Assembly (NCBI GenBank): GCA_937991535.1
Contig: CALKHN010000007.1
Span: 51,169 to 115,168, forward strand
Length of the DNA: 64,000 nucleotides
Source of the DNA: an uncultured Sphingobacteriales bacterium
GTDB lineage: Bacteria > Bacteroidota > Bacteroidia > Chitinophagales > Chitinophagaceae
Direction: 5' to 3'
Shown here: positions 1 through 9,806 of the stretch, piece by piece
Numbering within the stretch: the stretch's first letter is position 1
How the letters are laid out: each line of letters opens with the position of its first letter
Translations under genes and position numbers: made by a program
The notes under the pieces: model-generated
The model's database searches: none
What the model saw: the letters and a program-made list of their open reading frames with translations, nothing else
Told to the model about the DNA's origin: nothing

Positions 1-1263
1 GCATTGAGTGAATACCTGTGTGCCATTACCGGGTTCGATGCCTGTAGTTTGCAACCAAACAGCGGGGCACAGGGTGAATATGCCGGATTGCTTACCATTA
101 AGCGCTATCATAAAGCCACAGGTAATGAAAACCGGAATGTGGTGCTTATTCCCATTTCAGCGCATGGCACCAACCCTGCTTCAGCCGTACTGGCAGGTAT
201 GAAAGTAGTGGTAGTGAAGAGCGATGAAGAAGGGCATATAGATGTTGCTGATCTGAAAACAAAAGCAGAGCAGCATTCACATACACTGGCTGCATTAATG
301 GTTACCTACCCTTCTACCCACGGAGTGTTTGAAGAAAGCATTAAAGAGATATGCAGGATAATACACGACAATGGCGGACAGGTATATATGGATGGCGCCA
401 ATATGAACGCGCAATGTGGCTTAACCTCCCCCGGAACAATAGGCGCAGATATATGTCATCTTAACCTTCACAAAACCTTTGCCATTCCGCACGGAGGAGG
501 AGGCCCCGGTATGGGTCCCATTTGCGCTAAAGAACATCTGGCTGCTTATCTGCCATCGCATATATTCAATGATACCAGCGAATTGGGCCTGGAATCTTTC
601 CCCGGATCGCACGGAGCCGTGAGTGCAGCGCCTTATGGTTCTGCATCTATATTGCTCATCAGCTATGCTTATATCAGGTTGCTGGGTGCCGACGGAGTGA
701 AAGCCGCAACAGAATATGCCATTTTGAATGCCAATTATATGAGGGCAAAGCTGGAAAAATACTTTGACATATTGTATCTCGGCGCTAATGGCACATGTGC
801 CCATGAATTTATCGTTGATCTTCGTCCTTTTAAACCTGCCTCGGGCGTTGAGGCGGAAGATGTGGCCAAACGCCTGATGGATTACGGCTTTCATGCACCC
901 ACGATGAGCTTCCCCGTTGCCGGAACCATTATGATTGAGCCAACCGAAAGTGAAGATAAAGCAGAATTAGACCGCTTCTGCAATGCGCTGATCAGCATAT
1001 ATCATGAAATAAAGGCCATTGAGGAAGGGAAAATAAGCAAAACCGATAATCCCCTGAAAAATGCGCCACATACCATGCAAATTGTATGCGCCGATGAATG
1101 GAGCCACCCTTATAGCAGGCAGGAAGCTGCTTTCCCGCTTTCCTATATCACGCATAATAAATTTTGGCCGGCCGTTTCAAGGATCAACAATACGTATGGC
1201 GACAGAAACCTGGTTTGCACCTGCGAGCCGGTAGAAAGTTATATGGAGGCAGAGAAAAGCTAA
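1..1263 (+). CDS. gcvP: Glycine dehydrogenase (decarboxylating), C-terminal part
   Basis: P-protein of the glycine cleavage system, which decarboxylates glycine on pyridoxal phosphate and passes the aminomethyl group to lipoyl-GcvH in the cytoplasm. The reading frame is open from base 1, so the gene begins outside the window; 420 residues remain of a protein that is normally about 950. The motif QGEYAGLLTI lies near the start, and the PLP-binding lysine sits in HLNLHKTFAIPHGGGGPGMG around residue 157, with the glycine-rich stretch typical of GcvP after it. The C-terminus (SRINNTYGDRNLVCTCEP) is intact and ends in TAA. It converges on pepT. The identity is secure; only the N-terminal half is unseen. 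Confidence 0.96.
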   Translation, partial: ALSEYLCAITGFDACSLQPNSGAQGEYAGLLTIKRYHKATGNENRNVVLIPISAHGTNPASAVLAGMKVVVVKSDEEGHIDVADLKTKAEQHSHTLAALMVTYPSTHGVFEESIKEICRIIHDNGGQVYMDGANMNAQCGLTSPGTIGADICHLNLHKTFAIPHGGGGPGMGPICAKEHLAAYLPSHIFNDTSELGLESFPGSHGAVSAAPYGSASILLISYAYIRLLGADGVKAATEYAILNANYMRAKLEKYFDILYLGANGTCAHEFIVDLRPFKPASGVEAEDVAKRLMDYGFHAPTMSFPVAGTIMIEPTESEDKAELDRFCNALISIYHEIKAIEEGKISKTDNPLKNAPHTMQIVCADEWSHPYSRQEAAFPLSYITHNKFWPAVSRINNTYGDRNLVCTCEPVESYMEAEKS

Positions 1264-1304
1264 TGAATAAAAGAGCAAAAGTAAAGTTCACTGCATGAGC
1301 AGAC

Positions 1305-1328
1305 AAAGACTGCTTTCCCCGAGTCTTT
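1305..1328. terminator. Hairpin between convergent gcvP and pepT
   Basis: AAAGACT (1305-1311) pairs with AGTCTTT (1322-1328) and is followed by further T residues on the plus strand. It lies 42 bases after the gcvP stop and just before the pepT stop. The stem is short, so the call is tentative. Confidence 0.4.
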
Positions 1329-1345
1329 TTATGCTCTCCAAAGCC

Positions 1346-2593
1346 TTATCCGCGCTCCTCCCAAATCATTGCCAGGTGCACAATGGTTTCAACACTTTTT
1401 TGCATATCCTGCACACTCACGTATTCGTGTTTGCCGTGAAAAGCCATTTCTCCGGTAAAAATATTGGGACAGGGTAACCCTATAAATGAAAGGCGGGAGC
1501 CATCCGTGCCTCCCCTTGCGCTGCTTAGTACAGGTGGTATGCCCGCTCTGTTTAAGGCTTCAAGGGCATACTGGCTTACCTGCGGATGTTTATCAAGCAC
1601 TTCCTTCATATTGCGGTATTGTTCTTTTACTTCAAATGTTGCCGTAACGCCCGGAAATTTTTTAATTGTTTCATTTAATTTTTGCTGCAGTAAGGCTTCA
1701 TATTCCTGCAATTTTGCCGTAATAAAGTCGCGTACAATGAACTCTACATTTACTTTTTCCGCAATTCCGCTTATATGTACAGGATGAACAAAACCTTCCC
1801 TCCCATCAGTAGTTTCGGGAGAGAGTTCGTCTTTGGGGAGCGACTCAATAAAAGCAGACGCTGCCTTTATCGCGTTTACCAGCTTGCCTTTTGCATAACC
1901 CGGATGCCCGCTTATTCCATTAAAAGTGATGGTAACACCGTCTGCCGAAAAAGTTTCATCTTCAAATACGCCACGTTCACCCGCATCCAAAGTATAGCCG
2001 AAATCGGCGCCCAATTTTTTCAGATCAACCTTATTCACCCCTCTCCCGATTTCTTCGTCGGGCGTAAATAATATTTTAATTGTTCCATGTTCGATTTGAG
2101 GATGTGTTACAAAAAAATGAATCATATCCATTATTACGGCAATGCCGGCTTTATCATCAGCTCCCAGCAGTGTGGTGCCCGATGCAGTAATAATATCTTC
2201 TCCTGTTTTCTTCAGCAGGTAAGGATGCGCCGTGGTGCTGATTACCTGGCCTGGGTCATCCGGTAAAACAATATCCTTTCCATCATAATTGCGATGCAAA
2301 ACAGGTTTCACGCCTTCACCCGTACAATCGGGAGAAGTATCTACATGCGAGCAAAAACAAATAACGGGTGTTTTTCTGCCGGTAGTAGACGGAAGCGTAG
2401 CATACACATATCCGTATGCATCCAGTTCGGCATCGGTAATCCCCATTTCCTGCAATTCCTTTACCAGCCCGCGCGAAAGGTTCTTTTGTTTTTCAGTGGA
2501 AGGAAATGAGTCTGAATGAGGGTCCGATTGTGTATCGGTTTGCGCATAACGCATAAACCTGTCTGTTACTGTAAAATCATAGCTGCTGAACAT
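1346..2593 (-). CDS. pepT: Peptidase T (tripeptide aminopeptidase, M20B)
   Basis: Cytoplasmic zinc aminopeptidase that releases the N-terminal residue of tripeptides. At 415 residues it has the usual family length. The M20 metal and catalytic motifs are visible in order: FCSHVDTSPD (first His and catalytic Asp, about residue 80), LLGADDKAGIA (bridging Asp, about 142), FTPDEEIGRGV (catalytic Glu pair, about 177), and near the C-terminus GGTDGSRLS and FTGEMAFHGKHEYVS with the last metal His. The start is an ATG and no better upstream start exists. It converges on gcvP; upstream is a 118-base gap before the next minus-strand gene, so it probably has its own promoter. Confidence 0.93.
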   Translation of the reverse strand: MFSSYDFTVTDRFMRYAQTDTQSDPHSDSFPSTEKQKNLSRGLVKELQEMGITDAELDAYGYVYATLPSTTGRKTPVICFCSHVDTSPDCTGEGVKPVLHRNYDGKDIVLPDDPGQVISTTAHPYLLKKTGEDIITASGTTLLGADDKAGIAVIMDMIHFFVTHPQIEHGTIKILFTPDEEIGRGVNKVDLKKLGADFGYTLDAGERGVFEDETFSADGVTITFNGISGHPGYAKGKLVNAIKAASAFIESLPKDELSPETTDGREGFVHPVHISGIAEKVNVEFIVRDFITAKLQEYEALLQQKLNETIKKFPGVTATFEVKEQYRNMKEVLDKHPQVSQYALEALNRAGIPPVLSSARGGTDGSRLSFIGLPCPNIFTGEMAFHGKHEYVSVQDMQKSVETIVHLAMIWEERG

Positions 2594-2711
2594 AGCAAGG
2601 ATTTTTAATCATTAATATTTTCCCGTCATTTAAAAAATAACATTGCTGCAAAGATCAATAAACCAGCTCTTAAATTACTGTATCCCCTTCACCCCGTTTT
2701 TGATGTTGTTC

Positions 2712-3665
2712 CTATGTTACCAAATGCTTTACTGAATATTTGCTATATACAATAAACGGAATAACCAGCAATACAAACCAGACAACAACAATAATAATCT
2801 TTTCCCTGATGCCAATTTCGTTTTGTACAGGAGGAATCAATATTTTATTAAGATATGCCACAACATCTTCCTCGCCTGATGACACAATTTCAGGATTATA
2901 TTGTTTCAACGCCTCAACGTGCTTTATCATTATTCTCCTGATTGCCACATATTCTTCATCGGTGAGTTCATTGTAATTTTTTTTATAACACAGATTGTCG
3001 TTATCCAGTGCATTCCGCACTTCATATATACTACTGATTTTCCGGTAACGGATAACTATGAGCCATACAAGAAATACGATAAAATAATTGTGTGTATATA
3101 CTGCCAGGTAAAACAGGAGTATAGCCGATGCAATAAGAAAAGCAAGTTGTATTCTTCCGCCCGTACGTAAAAAAAGATTTTCAAGTAATTGTCCTCCATC
3201 CAATGGCGTAACCGGCAAAAGATTGAATGCATTGAGCATAACCAGCGCAAACGACAATTGATAGTAAAAAGATTGCTGGTTTTGCAGAAACAGTATAAAA
3301 AACAGCAGTCCTGCCAGCATACCCGGCAGCGGCCCGGCAAGAAGTGTTACAATGCGCTGCCGCTGCGACACGGTTTTGGGTTCCCCCGAAACAAAAGCGC
3401 CAAGAAAAGGAATAAAAAAAAGCCGTACATCTTTGTAGCCAAAGCCTTTCATGGCAATGAAATGACCGGCCTCATGCAAAAGAATAACGCCGGTGAGTAT
3501 TACAAGCCATTTTAAATTATCCCGAAAAAAATAATAATATGCCGTTACATAAAGGATAAAGCTGATTATTGTTTTCAGTAAGGTGTGGCGGGACCGGACA
3601 AATGCTGTTTGTACAGGTTTTTTTTTATGTAATCCGGTCTCATCTCCTGAGGTAACATTTGTCAT
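2712..3665 (-). CDS. Site-2-protease-type M50 membrane metalloprotease
   Basis: A 317-residue integral membrane protein. It carries the zinc motif HEAGH in VILLHEAGHFIAM (about residue 84) and the second-half motif PLDGGQLL (about 156), the signature of the M50/S2P family. These enzymes cut substrates within membranes, often transcription-factor anchors. Several hydrophobic segments flank the motifs: two before HEAGH, two between the motifs, and a pair after the second motif. A further hydrophobic segment lies at the C-terminus (IIIVVVWFVLLVIPFIVYS), after a soluble stretch of about 80 residues. It has no PDZ domain, unlike RseP. It is divergent from an orphan histidine kinase with 105 bases between them, so a shared signalling role is possible but unproven. 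The substrate is unknown. Confidence 0.85.
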   Translation of the reverse strand: MTNVTSGDETGLHKKKPVQTAFVRSRHTLLKTIISFILYVTAYYYFFRDNLKWLVILTGVILLHEAGHFIAMKGFGYKDVRLFFIPFLGAFVSGEPKTVSQRQRIVTLLAGPLPGMLAGLLFFILFLQNQQSFYYQLSFALVMLNAFNLLPVTPLDGGQLLENLFLRTGGRIQLAFLIASAILLFYLAVYTHNYFIVFLVWLIVIRYRKISSIYEVRNALDNDNLCYKKNYNELTDEEYVAIRRIMIKHVEALKQYNPEIVSSGEEDVVAYLNKILIPPVQNEIGIREKIIIVVVWFVLLVIPFIVYSKYSVKHLVT

Positions 3666-3770
3666 TCTGATATGTTTCTGCGCATATGCGTGTTAATCAA
3701 AAAATAAGTTATTATTTTGAATAATTAATAACAAAATTTCAGGCGGTGGTGTTTACCGTAAATTAATTGT

Positions 3771-5420
3771 ATGAAAGAACGCCCATTATCAACCATCCAG
3801 GCCGTAACATTCTTTCTCGTTTTATCATTAATTTGGATACTAAGCACTGATTATCTCGTACTCCAGGCCTTTAGGGATAATATAAGGCTATATCATTACA
3901 TGCAGAGCTTTAAAGGTGTGGCTTTTGTGGGCTTAACCGCAATAGTCATCTATCTCGTTATCCGGCGGAACAATAAATATTATAATCAAAAATACAATAC
4001 CCTTGTTTTTAACCATACCGAACTTGAAGCTATTCTTCAGGAGACTGACCTGGGCATTGCACGCTTAAATGGCCAGGGACAGTTCCTTTATGCAAATCCC
4101 TTTTTTTGTACCCTCACGGGATACGGCAGCGCTGAACTGACACACCAGCACTATAGTTTAATTATAAAGGCTGAAGATAACATTGAACTGGAATATTGGG
4201 ATATGATGCTAAAACAGGGTAAGCTTAACAGATTGAAAAACCTTGCAGCCATTACCGCCAAAAGCCAGGCAAAGCTTATTTGCAATGTATCTGTTAGAGA
4301 AGTGAAAGACAAAACCGGTACTCCTGTTTACATTCTTATTATTGAAAATATTACGAATAAAAGAAACGAAAAGAAAAAACTGGAGGAAAGTCTGAAACGG
4401 TATAATATTCTCAGTATGGCCACTATGGAAGGATTGTGGGACTGGCATATGCTGACGGGCCAAATTTATTATAATTCAAACATTAAACTGCTGTTCGGAT
4501 ATGATGATGCGGAATTGCAGCAGGGCTACAGTTGGTGGAAAACGAATATTCATCCGGAAGATAAAGATAAAATACTGGATAAAATGAATGCCGCGCTGCA
4601 AATCTCCCATGTTACAACACTCAATAACGAATACCGTTTTGCATGTAAAGACGGATCCTATAAAATTATAACAGACTGTTTTTCAATTTTGCGCAACAGT
4701 GAAGGCCGGGCTTTCAGGCTCATTGTGTCTATGCATGATGTTACAGAACAACGTAACCTGCAGCAGCAATTAGCCGAAAAAGAAATTGTATATCGCCGGC
4801 AGTTAGCCCGAACGGTTATGGATACGCAGGAAAGTGAACGCAGGAAGTTGGCCGAGGAGCTGCACGATAATGTAAATCAGTTGCTGGGGGTGGTAAAGTT
4901 GTATATTGAACATTCTATTGTTAATGATAAGATCAGGAATGGATTGCTTAAAAAAAGCAATGAATATATTGATAAGGTGATTGAAGAACTGAGGAATCTT
5001 TCCAAAAACCTTGCTCCGCCGCTGCTTGCCGAACTGGGACTTGAGCACTCGCTGATAAGTTTGGGTGAAGCTATAGAAGAAGTTCAACCGATTAATATCA
5101 GGGTAGATATAGAACACCTTGATGAGGCGAGGCTTATGGAAAGCCACAAACTGATGCTCTACCGCATTGTGCAGGAACAACTGAATAATATTGTAAAGCA
5201 TGCACACGCCCATAATGTAACGGTGCACATAGAACAAATGGACGGAAAGGTATCACTTGTAATTACCGACGACGGCGTTGGCGCTGATCTTGCATCCGAT
5301 AACGGACAGGGCATGGGGTTAAGAAATATCCGCAACAGAATTGAATTATACCAGGGTAAAATAAATATGGATACGGCTCCCGGGAAAGGATTTGTGCTGA
5401 ACGTGGAATTTGAGATATAA
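3771..5420 (+). CDS. PAS-domain sensor histidine kinase (NarX/DesK-type)
   Basis: A 549-residue membrane sensor kinase. Two N-terminal hydrophobic helices (about 10-33 and 45-65) enclose only a short loop, so there is little extracytoplasmic domain. Two PAS domains follow (about 80-195, with the typical GIARLNGQGQFLYANPF start, and about 210-330, ending in a PAC-like region). Next come a coiled linker and the HisKA_3 dimerisation motif ESERRKLAEELHDNVNQLLG, with the phospho-acceptor His at about residue 365. The HATPase follows with LMLYRIVQEQLNN (N box), DDGVGAD and GMGLRNIRNRIELY (G boxes). This subclass normally pairs with a LuxR-type (NarL) response regulator. No regulator gene lies nearby, so the kinase is an orphan in this window. 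Confidence 0.92.
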   Translation: MKERPLSTIQAVTFFLVLSLIWILSTDYLVLQAFRDNIRLYHYMQSFKGVAFVGLTAIVIYLVIRRNNKYYNQKYNTLVFNHTELEAILQETDLGIARLNGQGQFLYANPFFCTLTGYGSAELTHQHYSLIIKAEDNIELEYWDMMLKQGKLNRLKNLAAITAKSQAKLICNVSVREVKDKTGTPVYILIIENITNKRNEKKKLEESLKRYNILSMATMEGLWDWHMLTGQIYYNSNIKLLFGYDDAELQQGYSWWKTNIHPEDKDKILDKMNAALQISHVTTLNNEYRFACKDGSYKIITDCFSILRNSEGRAFRLIVSMHDVTEQRNLQQQLAEKEIVYRRQLARTVMDTQESERRKLAEELHDNVNQLLGVVKLYIEHSIVNDKIRNGLLKKSNEYIDKVIEELRNLSKNLAPPLLAELGLEHSLISLGEAIEEVQPINIRVDIEHLDEARLMESHKLMLYRIVQEQLNNIVKHAHAHNVTVHIEQMDGKVSLVITDDGVGADLASDNGQGMGLRNIRNRIELYQGKINMDTAPGKGFVLNVEFEI

Positions 5421-5450
5421 CATCCGTACCGTAAATTCAATCCGCGATCT

Positions 5451-7367
5451 CTAAATGCTTTCCATCATTTCGCTCAATTGAAGCCAGCGCATTTCTTTTT
5501 GATCCAGCAGTTGTGAAAGCTCTCCTATCCGGTTCGAAAATTGCTGCAATTGTTCGTAAGCCAGGGCACTGCTGTTGAGTTTGTCCGTAATTTCTTTTTT
5601 CTCTTTCTCGAGCGCTTCTATTTCCTTTTGCAGCAATTCAAATTCTCTCTTTTCTTTGTACGAAAGTTTCTTTTTTTCATTTTCCGGGTACTGTGCTTTT
5701 TCTGCTATGGGTAGAAGCACGTTGTTTGTTTGCCGCAATTTGTTTTCCGCAAGCTGCAACCTGCTCTCCTCTTCCTGTTCTTTTTTCCACAACCTGTATT
5801 GTGTATAATTTCCCGGAAAGTCTTTTATCTCACCATGTCCTTCAAAAACGAACAAGTGATCCGTAAGCCTGTCCATAAAATAACGGTCGTGCGAAACAAT
5901 CAGCAGGCAACCCTGGTATTCACCCAAAAAATTTTCCAGCACACCCAGTGTAGGCAGATCAAGATCGTTGGTGGGTTCATCCAATATTAGAAAATTCGGA
6001 TTTCGGAAAAGTATAGAAAGCAAGAGCAGCCTTTTCTTTTCGCCACCACTTAACTTCGATATAAAAGTGTATTGCTGATCCGGATCGAACAAAAAAAGTT
6101 GCAGAAACTGCGCGGCACTAAGCGATCCGCCATTGGCCAGCGGAAAGTTCTCAGCTATATTTTTTACGTATTCTATTACCCGCACATCCTCCTTTATTTG
6201 AAGTCCCTGCTGCGAGTAATAACCGAAAACAACAGTTTCACCAATATTTATTTTCCCGCTGTCGGCTTTTTCGATACCCTGGAGAATGTTCAGGAAGGTA
6301 GATTTGCCAGCCCCGTTTTTTCCAACAACACCTACCCGCTCACCTTTCGTGAATGTATAATCAAAACCTTTTAATATAACATGGCTTCCATATGCCTTAT
6401 ACACTTTTTTTAGTTCCGCTACTTTACCTCCAAGGCGGCTCATTTTTACCTGCAATTGTACCTGATTGTCCAGCATACGCTGTTTGGCCCTGGCTTCCAC
6501 ATCGCTGAATGCATCTATACGGCTTTTCGACTTGGTGGTTCTGGCTTTTGGCTGTTTTCGTATCCATTCCAGTTCTTTACGATAAAGATTTTTGGCCTTA
6601 TCAATACCGGATGCCTGCTGTTCAAGCCGTGCAGCTTTCTTTTCTATATAATTCTCATAGTTTCCTTTATAAACAAATAATTCACTGCCATCCATTTCCC
6701 AAATTTCGTTGCATGCCGCGTCTAAAAAATAGCGGTCATGCGTAACCAGCAATAAGGTTACCTTCTCCTGGTTCAGATAATGCTCTAACCATTCCACTGT
6801 TTCAACATCCAGGTGGTTAGTGGGCTCGTCCATAATAAGGAGCACATGCTTATGTTCAAAACCAATATCAATTAAGGTTCGCGCAAGCGCCACCCGCTTG
6901 CGCTGACCACCAGAAAGCGTACCTGCTTTTTGCTGAAACTGGTGAATATTAAGTTTGCCCAGAATCTGTTTTACCTTACTGTCAAAATTCCAGGCATTCA
7001 GTTCATCCATTTTTATAATGGCATTGCCCAATGAAACCTCGTCGTCACTCTCGCTTGCAGCTTCATACGCTTTAATGGCATTAATAACCGGGTGATTATG
7101 GTGGAAGATATTATCAAGCACAGATAATTCATCAATGAAGGAGGGTTCCTGTTCAAAAAGAGCAACGGTTACATCCTTATGTATCCACAGCTTTCCATTT
7201 TCCGGCGTTTCTTTTCCGGCAATAATTTTAAGTAAAGTAGATTTTCCTGAGCCGTTGCGGGCTATTAACGCGATCTTATCGCCTTCTTCAATATGAAAAT
7301 TCAGGTTTTTAAAAAGAGGTTTTACTCCGTAAGACTTTCCCAATCCTTCAGCAGATACATAATGCAT
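5451..7367 (-). CDS. ABC-F family ATPase (Uup-like)
   Basis: A soluble 638-residue protein with two ABC ATPase cassettes and no membrane segments. Cassette 1 has Walker A ARNGSGKSTLLK (about 37), signature LSGGQRKRVALAR and Walker B MDEPTNHLD. Cassette 2 has GKNGAGKSTFLN (about 350), LSGGEKKRLLLL and LDEPTNDLD. The inter-domain linker (about 245-310, rich in Lys and Arg) and a C-terminal coiled coil (about 545-635) fit the Uup branch. ABC-F proteins act on the ribosome E site; Uup-type members help ribosome assembly or relieve stalling. Its start codon lies only four bases after an exact promoter box (7372-7379), suggesting a leaderless mRNA. It converges on the histidine kinase, 30 bases away. 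Confidence 0.92.
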   Translation of the reverse strand: MHYVSAEGLGKSYGVKPLFKNLNFHIEEGDKIALIARNGSGKSTLLKIIAGKETPENGKLWIHKDVTVALFEQEPSFIDELSVLDNIFHHNHPVINAIKAYEAASESDDEVSLGNAIIKMDELNAWNFDSKVKQILGKLNIHQFQQKAGTLSGGQRKRVALARTLIDIGFEHKHVLLIMDEPTNHLDVETVEWLEHYLNQEKVTLLLVTHDRYFLDAACNEIWEMDGSELFVYKGNYENYIEKKAARLEQQASGIDKAKNLYRKELEWIRKQPKARTTKSKSRIDAFSDVEARAKQRMLDNQVQLQVKMSRLGGKVAELKKVYKAYGSHVILKGFDYTFTKGERVGVVGKNGAGKSTFLNILQGIEKADSGKINIGETVVFGYYSQQGLQIKEDVRVIEYVKNIAENFPLANGGSLSAAQFLQLFLFDPDQQYTFISKLSGGEKKRLLLLSILFRNPNFLILDEPTNDLDLPTLGVLENFLGEYQGCLLIVSHDRYFMDRLTDHLFVFEGHGEIKDFPGNYTQYRLWKKEQEEESRLQLAENKLRQTNNVLLPIAEKAQYPENEKKKLSYKEKREFELLQKEIEALEKEKKEITDKLNSSALAYEQLQQFSNRIGELSQLLDQKEMRWLQLSEMMESI

Positions 7368-7371
7368 AGGG

Positions 7372-7379
7372 CAAAGATA
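7372..7379 (-). promoter_or_regulatory. -7 promoter box (TATCTTTG) of the ABC-F gene
   Basis: Read on the minus strand this is TATCTTTG, an exact match to the Bacteroidota -7 consensus TAnnTTTG. Only four bases separate it from the ATG at 7367, so the transcript should start within a base or two of the start codon. Confidence 0.6.
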
Positions 7380-7529
7380 AAAAAGAGTTCAGAGAGTTCC
7401 GCAACAAGCTGCATTGTCTTTGTATTTTGCGGCGCCGTATAGAATAGAAACGTATTACCGGGGAAATGCCGTTGTTCATGAAACCGGAAATTCCTTCCGC
7501 CTAAGATTTTTGGCGCAATTACAGCCTCT

Positions 7530-8504
7530 TTATTTATTGGCGGGTTTGGCGCCATTTACCACATTTCTAAGTCCGCCATTCAAAAAGGTTTTTATATTTT
7601 CTGCAGCCTCTTTCAATAGCCTTTCCCGTGCCTCTTTTGTGGCCCATGCAATATGTGGTGTAACAATACAATGGGGAGCTTTTAAAAGAGGATTATCTGC
7701 CGGAGGTGGTTCTGCTGATAATACATCAAGCGCTGCTCCGGCTATCTGGCCTGCATGCAATGCAACTGCCAAATCAGGTTCATTTATTAGGCCGCCGCGT
7801 GCAGTATTTATTATATACGCTGAAGGCTTCATAAGCTGCAACAAATCCTTGTTTACCATTTGGCGTGTAGCTTCGGTAAGCGGACAATGCAGGCTGATAA
7901 AATCCGATTGTTTGAAACAATCCTCTGTACTTATAAAGTTTACACCAGCATTATCATATTTATCGGGATGGCGAACGGAAGCGATAATTTTCATTCCGAA
8001 AGCCATTCCTATCTTGGCAACCGCCGAACCAATTTGTCCCAGTCCAATAAGTCCCAGCGTTTTTCCCTGGAGTTCAAATAAACCTTCATGTCCAAAACAA
8101 AAATCCTTACTCCGGGTCCATGCGCCATTGTGCACTTCAACAGAACGCCGGTTAACATTATAAGTAAGTTCAAGTATTAATGCCCATGTTAATTGGGCAA
8201 CCGATTGTGTACTGTAGCCGGGCACATTGCATACAGGAATGTTTCGTTTAGCGGCAGCCCGAATGTCTACATTGTCGTAACCGGTTGCCAGTTCACCTAT
8301 ATACCGCAGTTGAGGCAATGCACTGATTACATCGGCTGGAATTTTGGATTTATTGGTGAGCACAATTTCTGCATCAAATGACCGTTTCAAAACATCGCCG
8401 GGAGCAGTTCTGTCGTGGATGGTTAAGGTGCCGAATGTTTCCAGTAGCGACCAGCTTAAATCACCAGGGTTAATCGAATAACCGTCAAGTATTACAATGT
8501 TCAT
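7530..8504 (-). CDS. D-2-hydroxyacid dehydrogenase family protein
   Basis: A 324-residue NAD(P)-dependent oxidoreductase that interconverts a 2-oxo acid and a D-2-hydroxy acid. The Rossmann motif GLIGLGQIGSAVAKIG (about 148-163), the substrate and catalytic Arg region INTARGGLINEPDL (about 230), a Glu in LSAEPPPADNPLL and the catalytic His in TPHIAWATKEAR (about 286) are all present. The spacing and the PADNPLL segment resemble glycerate dehydrogenase / hydroxypyruvate reductase, but the substrate cannot be fixed by eye. The ATG start at 8504 gives a normal N-terminus. It is divergent from the beta-lactamase-fold gene downstream. Confidence 0.9.
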   Translation of the reverse strand: MNIVILDGYSINPGDLSWSLLETFGTLTIHDRTAPGDVLKRSFDAEIVLTNKSKIPADVISALPQLRYIGELATGYDNVDIRAAAKRNIPVCNVPGYSTQSVAQLTWALILELTYNVNRRSVEVHNGAWTRSKDFCFGHEGLFELQGKTLGLIGLGQIGSAVAKIGMAFGMKIIASVRHPDKYDNAGVNFISTEDCFKQSDFISLHCPLTEATRQMVNKDLLQLMKPSAYIINTARGGLINEPDLAVALHAGQIAGAALDVLSAEPPPADNPLLKAPHCIVTPHIAWATKEARERLLKEAAENIKTFLNGGLRNVVNGAKPANK

Positions 8505-8570
8505 GCTTATAATTTATTGTATCTTAGTAACCCCGAAAATAAGCAGGATTATTTTAATCCCTCCGTTACG

Positions 8571-9707
8571 ATGAAAAAAAATAAACGACCCTTAGGAAAA
8601 TTTATCCTTGTTGCTTTGCTTGTTGTTCTCATATTGCCTGTGCTCACAGGCAAAAGCTATTTGTATAAAGCTGTGGTATATAATTTTGCAGGTATTGACG
8701 ACTATACCATTTTTGATAACCATTCCATACCGGCATCCCAACCTGTTCCATGGCGCTTTTCCGCTCAATACGGTCAAATTAAGATACCGGATACGCTGGA
8801 ACAATATCTTACATCATTAAAATCCATTGCTTTGCTGGTTGTGCAAAACAGGGAAATCGTTGTTGAAAAATACTGGAATGGATATAGTGATAGTTCTCTT
8901 TCCAATTCTTTTTCAATTGCGAAGAGTATTTCCAGCCTGCTAATAGGCGCGGCTATACATGAGGGTAAGATCGGCTCGGTTAATGACCCCGTGGGTAAAT
9001 ACCTTCCTGGATTTGCCGAAGGCGGGAAAGCTAAAGTAAAAGTTGTTGATTTGCTAACGATGAGTAGTGGCAGCGACTGGAATGAAAGTTATGCAAATCC
9101 ATTTTCAGTAACTACTGAATTGTACTATGGGGCTGACGTATACAAAACCGCGACTGGTATAAATATTATCAAAACCCCGGGTACGTATCATTCCTATAAA
9201 AGCGGCGATACGCAATTGCTGGGATTGATCGTTGAAAAAGCAACAGGAAAATCTTTAAGCGCTTATGCCGCCGAAAAACTATGGCAACCCCTTGGAGCGG
9301 AACACAACGCTTTGTGGAGTACAGATAAACAGGGAGGACATGAAAAAGCTTATTGTTGTTTTAACAGCAATGCACGCGATTTTGCACGCATAGGTCAACT
9401 GATGCTGGACAGCGGAAAAATAAATGGTATTCCAGTTATTGACAGATCTTATTTCCAAAGATCCATTACTCCCTGCTTAATTAAGGATGAGAGTAACAAA
9501 CCGTGCAATTACTATGGTTATCAATGGTGGATTTTGCCGGATCAGCAAAATATATTTTATGCAAGAGGTATCCTGGGTCAGTACATCATTTGTATACCCT
9601 CAATTAATATGGTCATCGTTCGCTTAGGAGAAGAAAGAGATGAGAAAATAAATAATGTTCCCCGGGAAGTAAATGCGTTAATATCCTGGGCACAGGCACT
9701 TAAGTAA
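8571..9707 (+). CDS. Beta-lactamase-fold serine hydrolase
   Basis: A 378-residue protein of the serine beta-lactamase / penicillin-binding family (class C-like). An N-terminal hydrophobic anchor (about 11-26) follows a Lys-rich start. The nucleophile motif S-x-x-K is SIAK (about 115-118), the second motif is YKS in HSYKSGDTQLLG (about 207), and the third KTG-like box is degenerate (ARGILGQ, about 346). Family members are often esterases, peptidases or 6-aminohexanoate-oligomer hydrolases rather than antibiotic-resistance enzymes. The ATG at 8571 was chosen; an in-frame TTG at 8517 would add residues before the basic signal region and is less likely. The natural substrate is unknown. Confidence 0.85.
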   Translation: MKKNKRPLGKFILVALLVVLILPVLTGKSYLYKAVVYNFAGIDDYTIFDNHSIPASQPVPWRFSAQYGQIKIPDTLEQYLTSLKSIALLVVQNREIVVEKYWNGYSDSSLSNSFSIAKSISSLLIGAAIHEGKIGSVNDPVGKYLPGFAEGGKAKVKVVDLLTMSSGSDWNESYANPFSVTTELYYGADVYKTATGINIIKTPGTYHSYKSGDTQLLGLIVEKATGKSLSAYAAEKLWQPLGAEHNALWSTDKQGGHEKAYCCFNSNARDFARIGQLMLDSGKINGIPVIDRSYFQRSITPCLIKDESNKPCNYYGYQWWILPDQQNIFYARGILGQYIICIPSINMVIVRLGEERDEKINNVPREVNALISWAQALK

Positions 9708-9775
9708 ACTGCAATATTCCCCCGCACCCGTTGCATTCCTGTCAGTGCCTCCGGTTAACTTTTCATTTTTCACTT

Positions 9776-9783
9776 TACCTTTG
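9776..9783 (+). promoter_or_regulatory. -7 promoter box (TACCTTTG) of the SDR gene
   Basis: TACCTTTG matches the Bacteroidota -7 consensus TAnnTTTG and ends 23 bases before the ATG at 9807. It implies a leader of about 20 bases. Confidence 0.5.
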
Positions 9784-9806
9784 CCGCTCACCCATTTGTT
9801 ATTTAG

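Noticed and set aside
7414..8163. About 250-codon plus-strand open frame opposite the D-2-hydroxyacid dehydrogenase
   Set aside because: Antisense to a clear enzyme gene, with Cys/Ser/Pro-rich nonsense composition.
8571..9707. Antibiotic-resistance beta-lactamase
   Set aside because: The KTG-like third motif is degenerate and the protein has a membrane-anchor N-terminus; family members are mostly esterases or peptidases.
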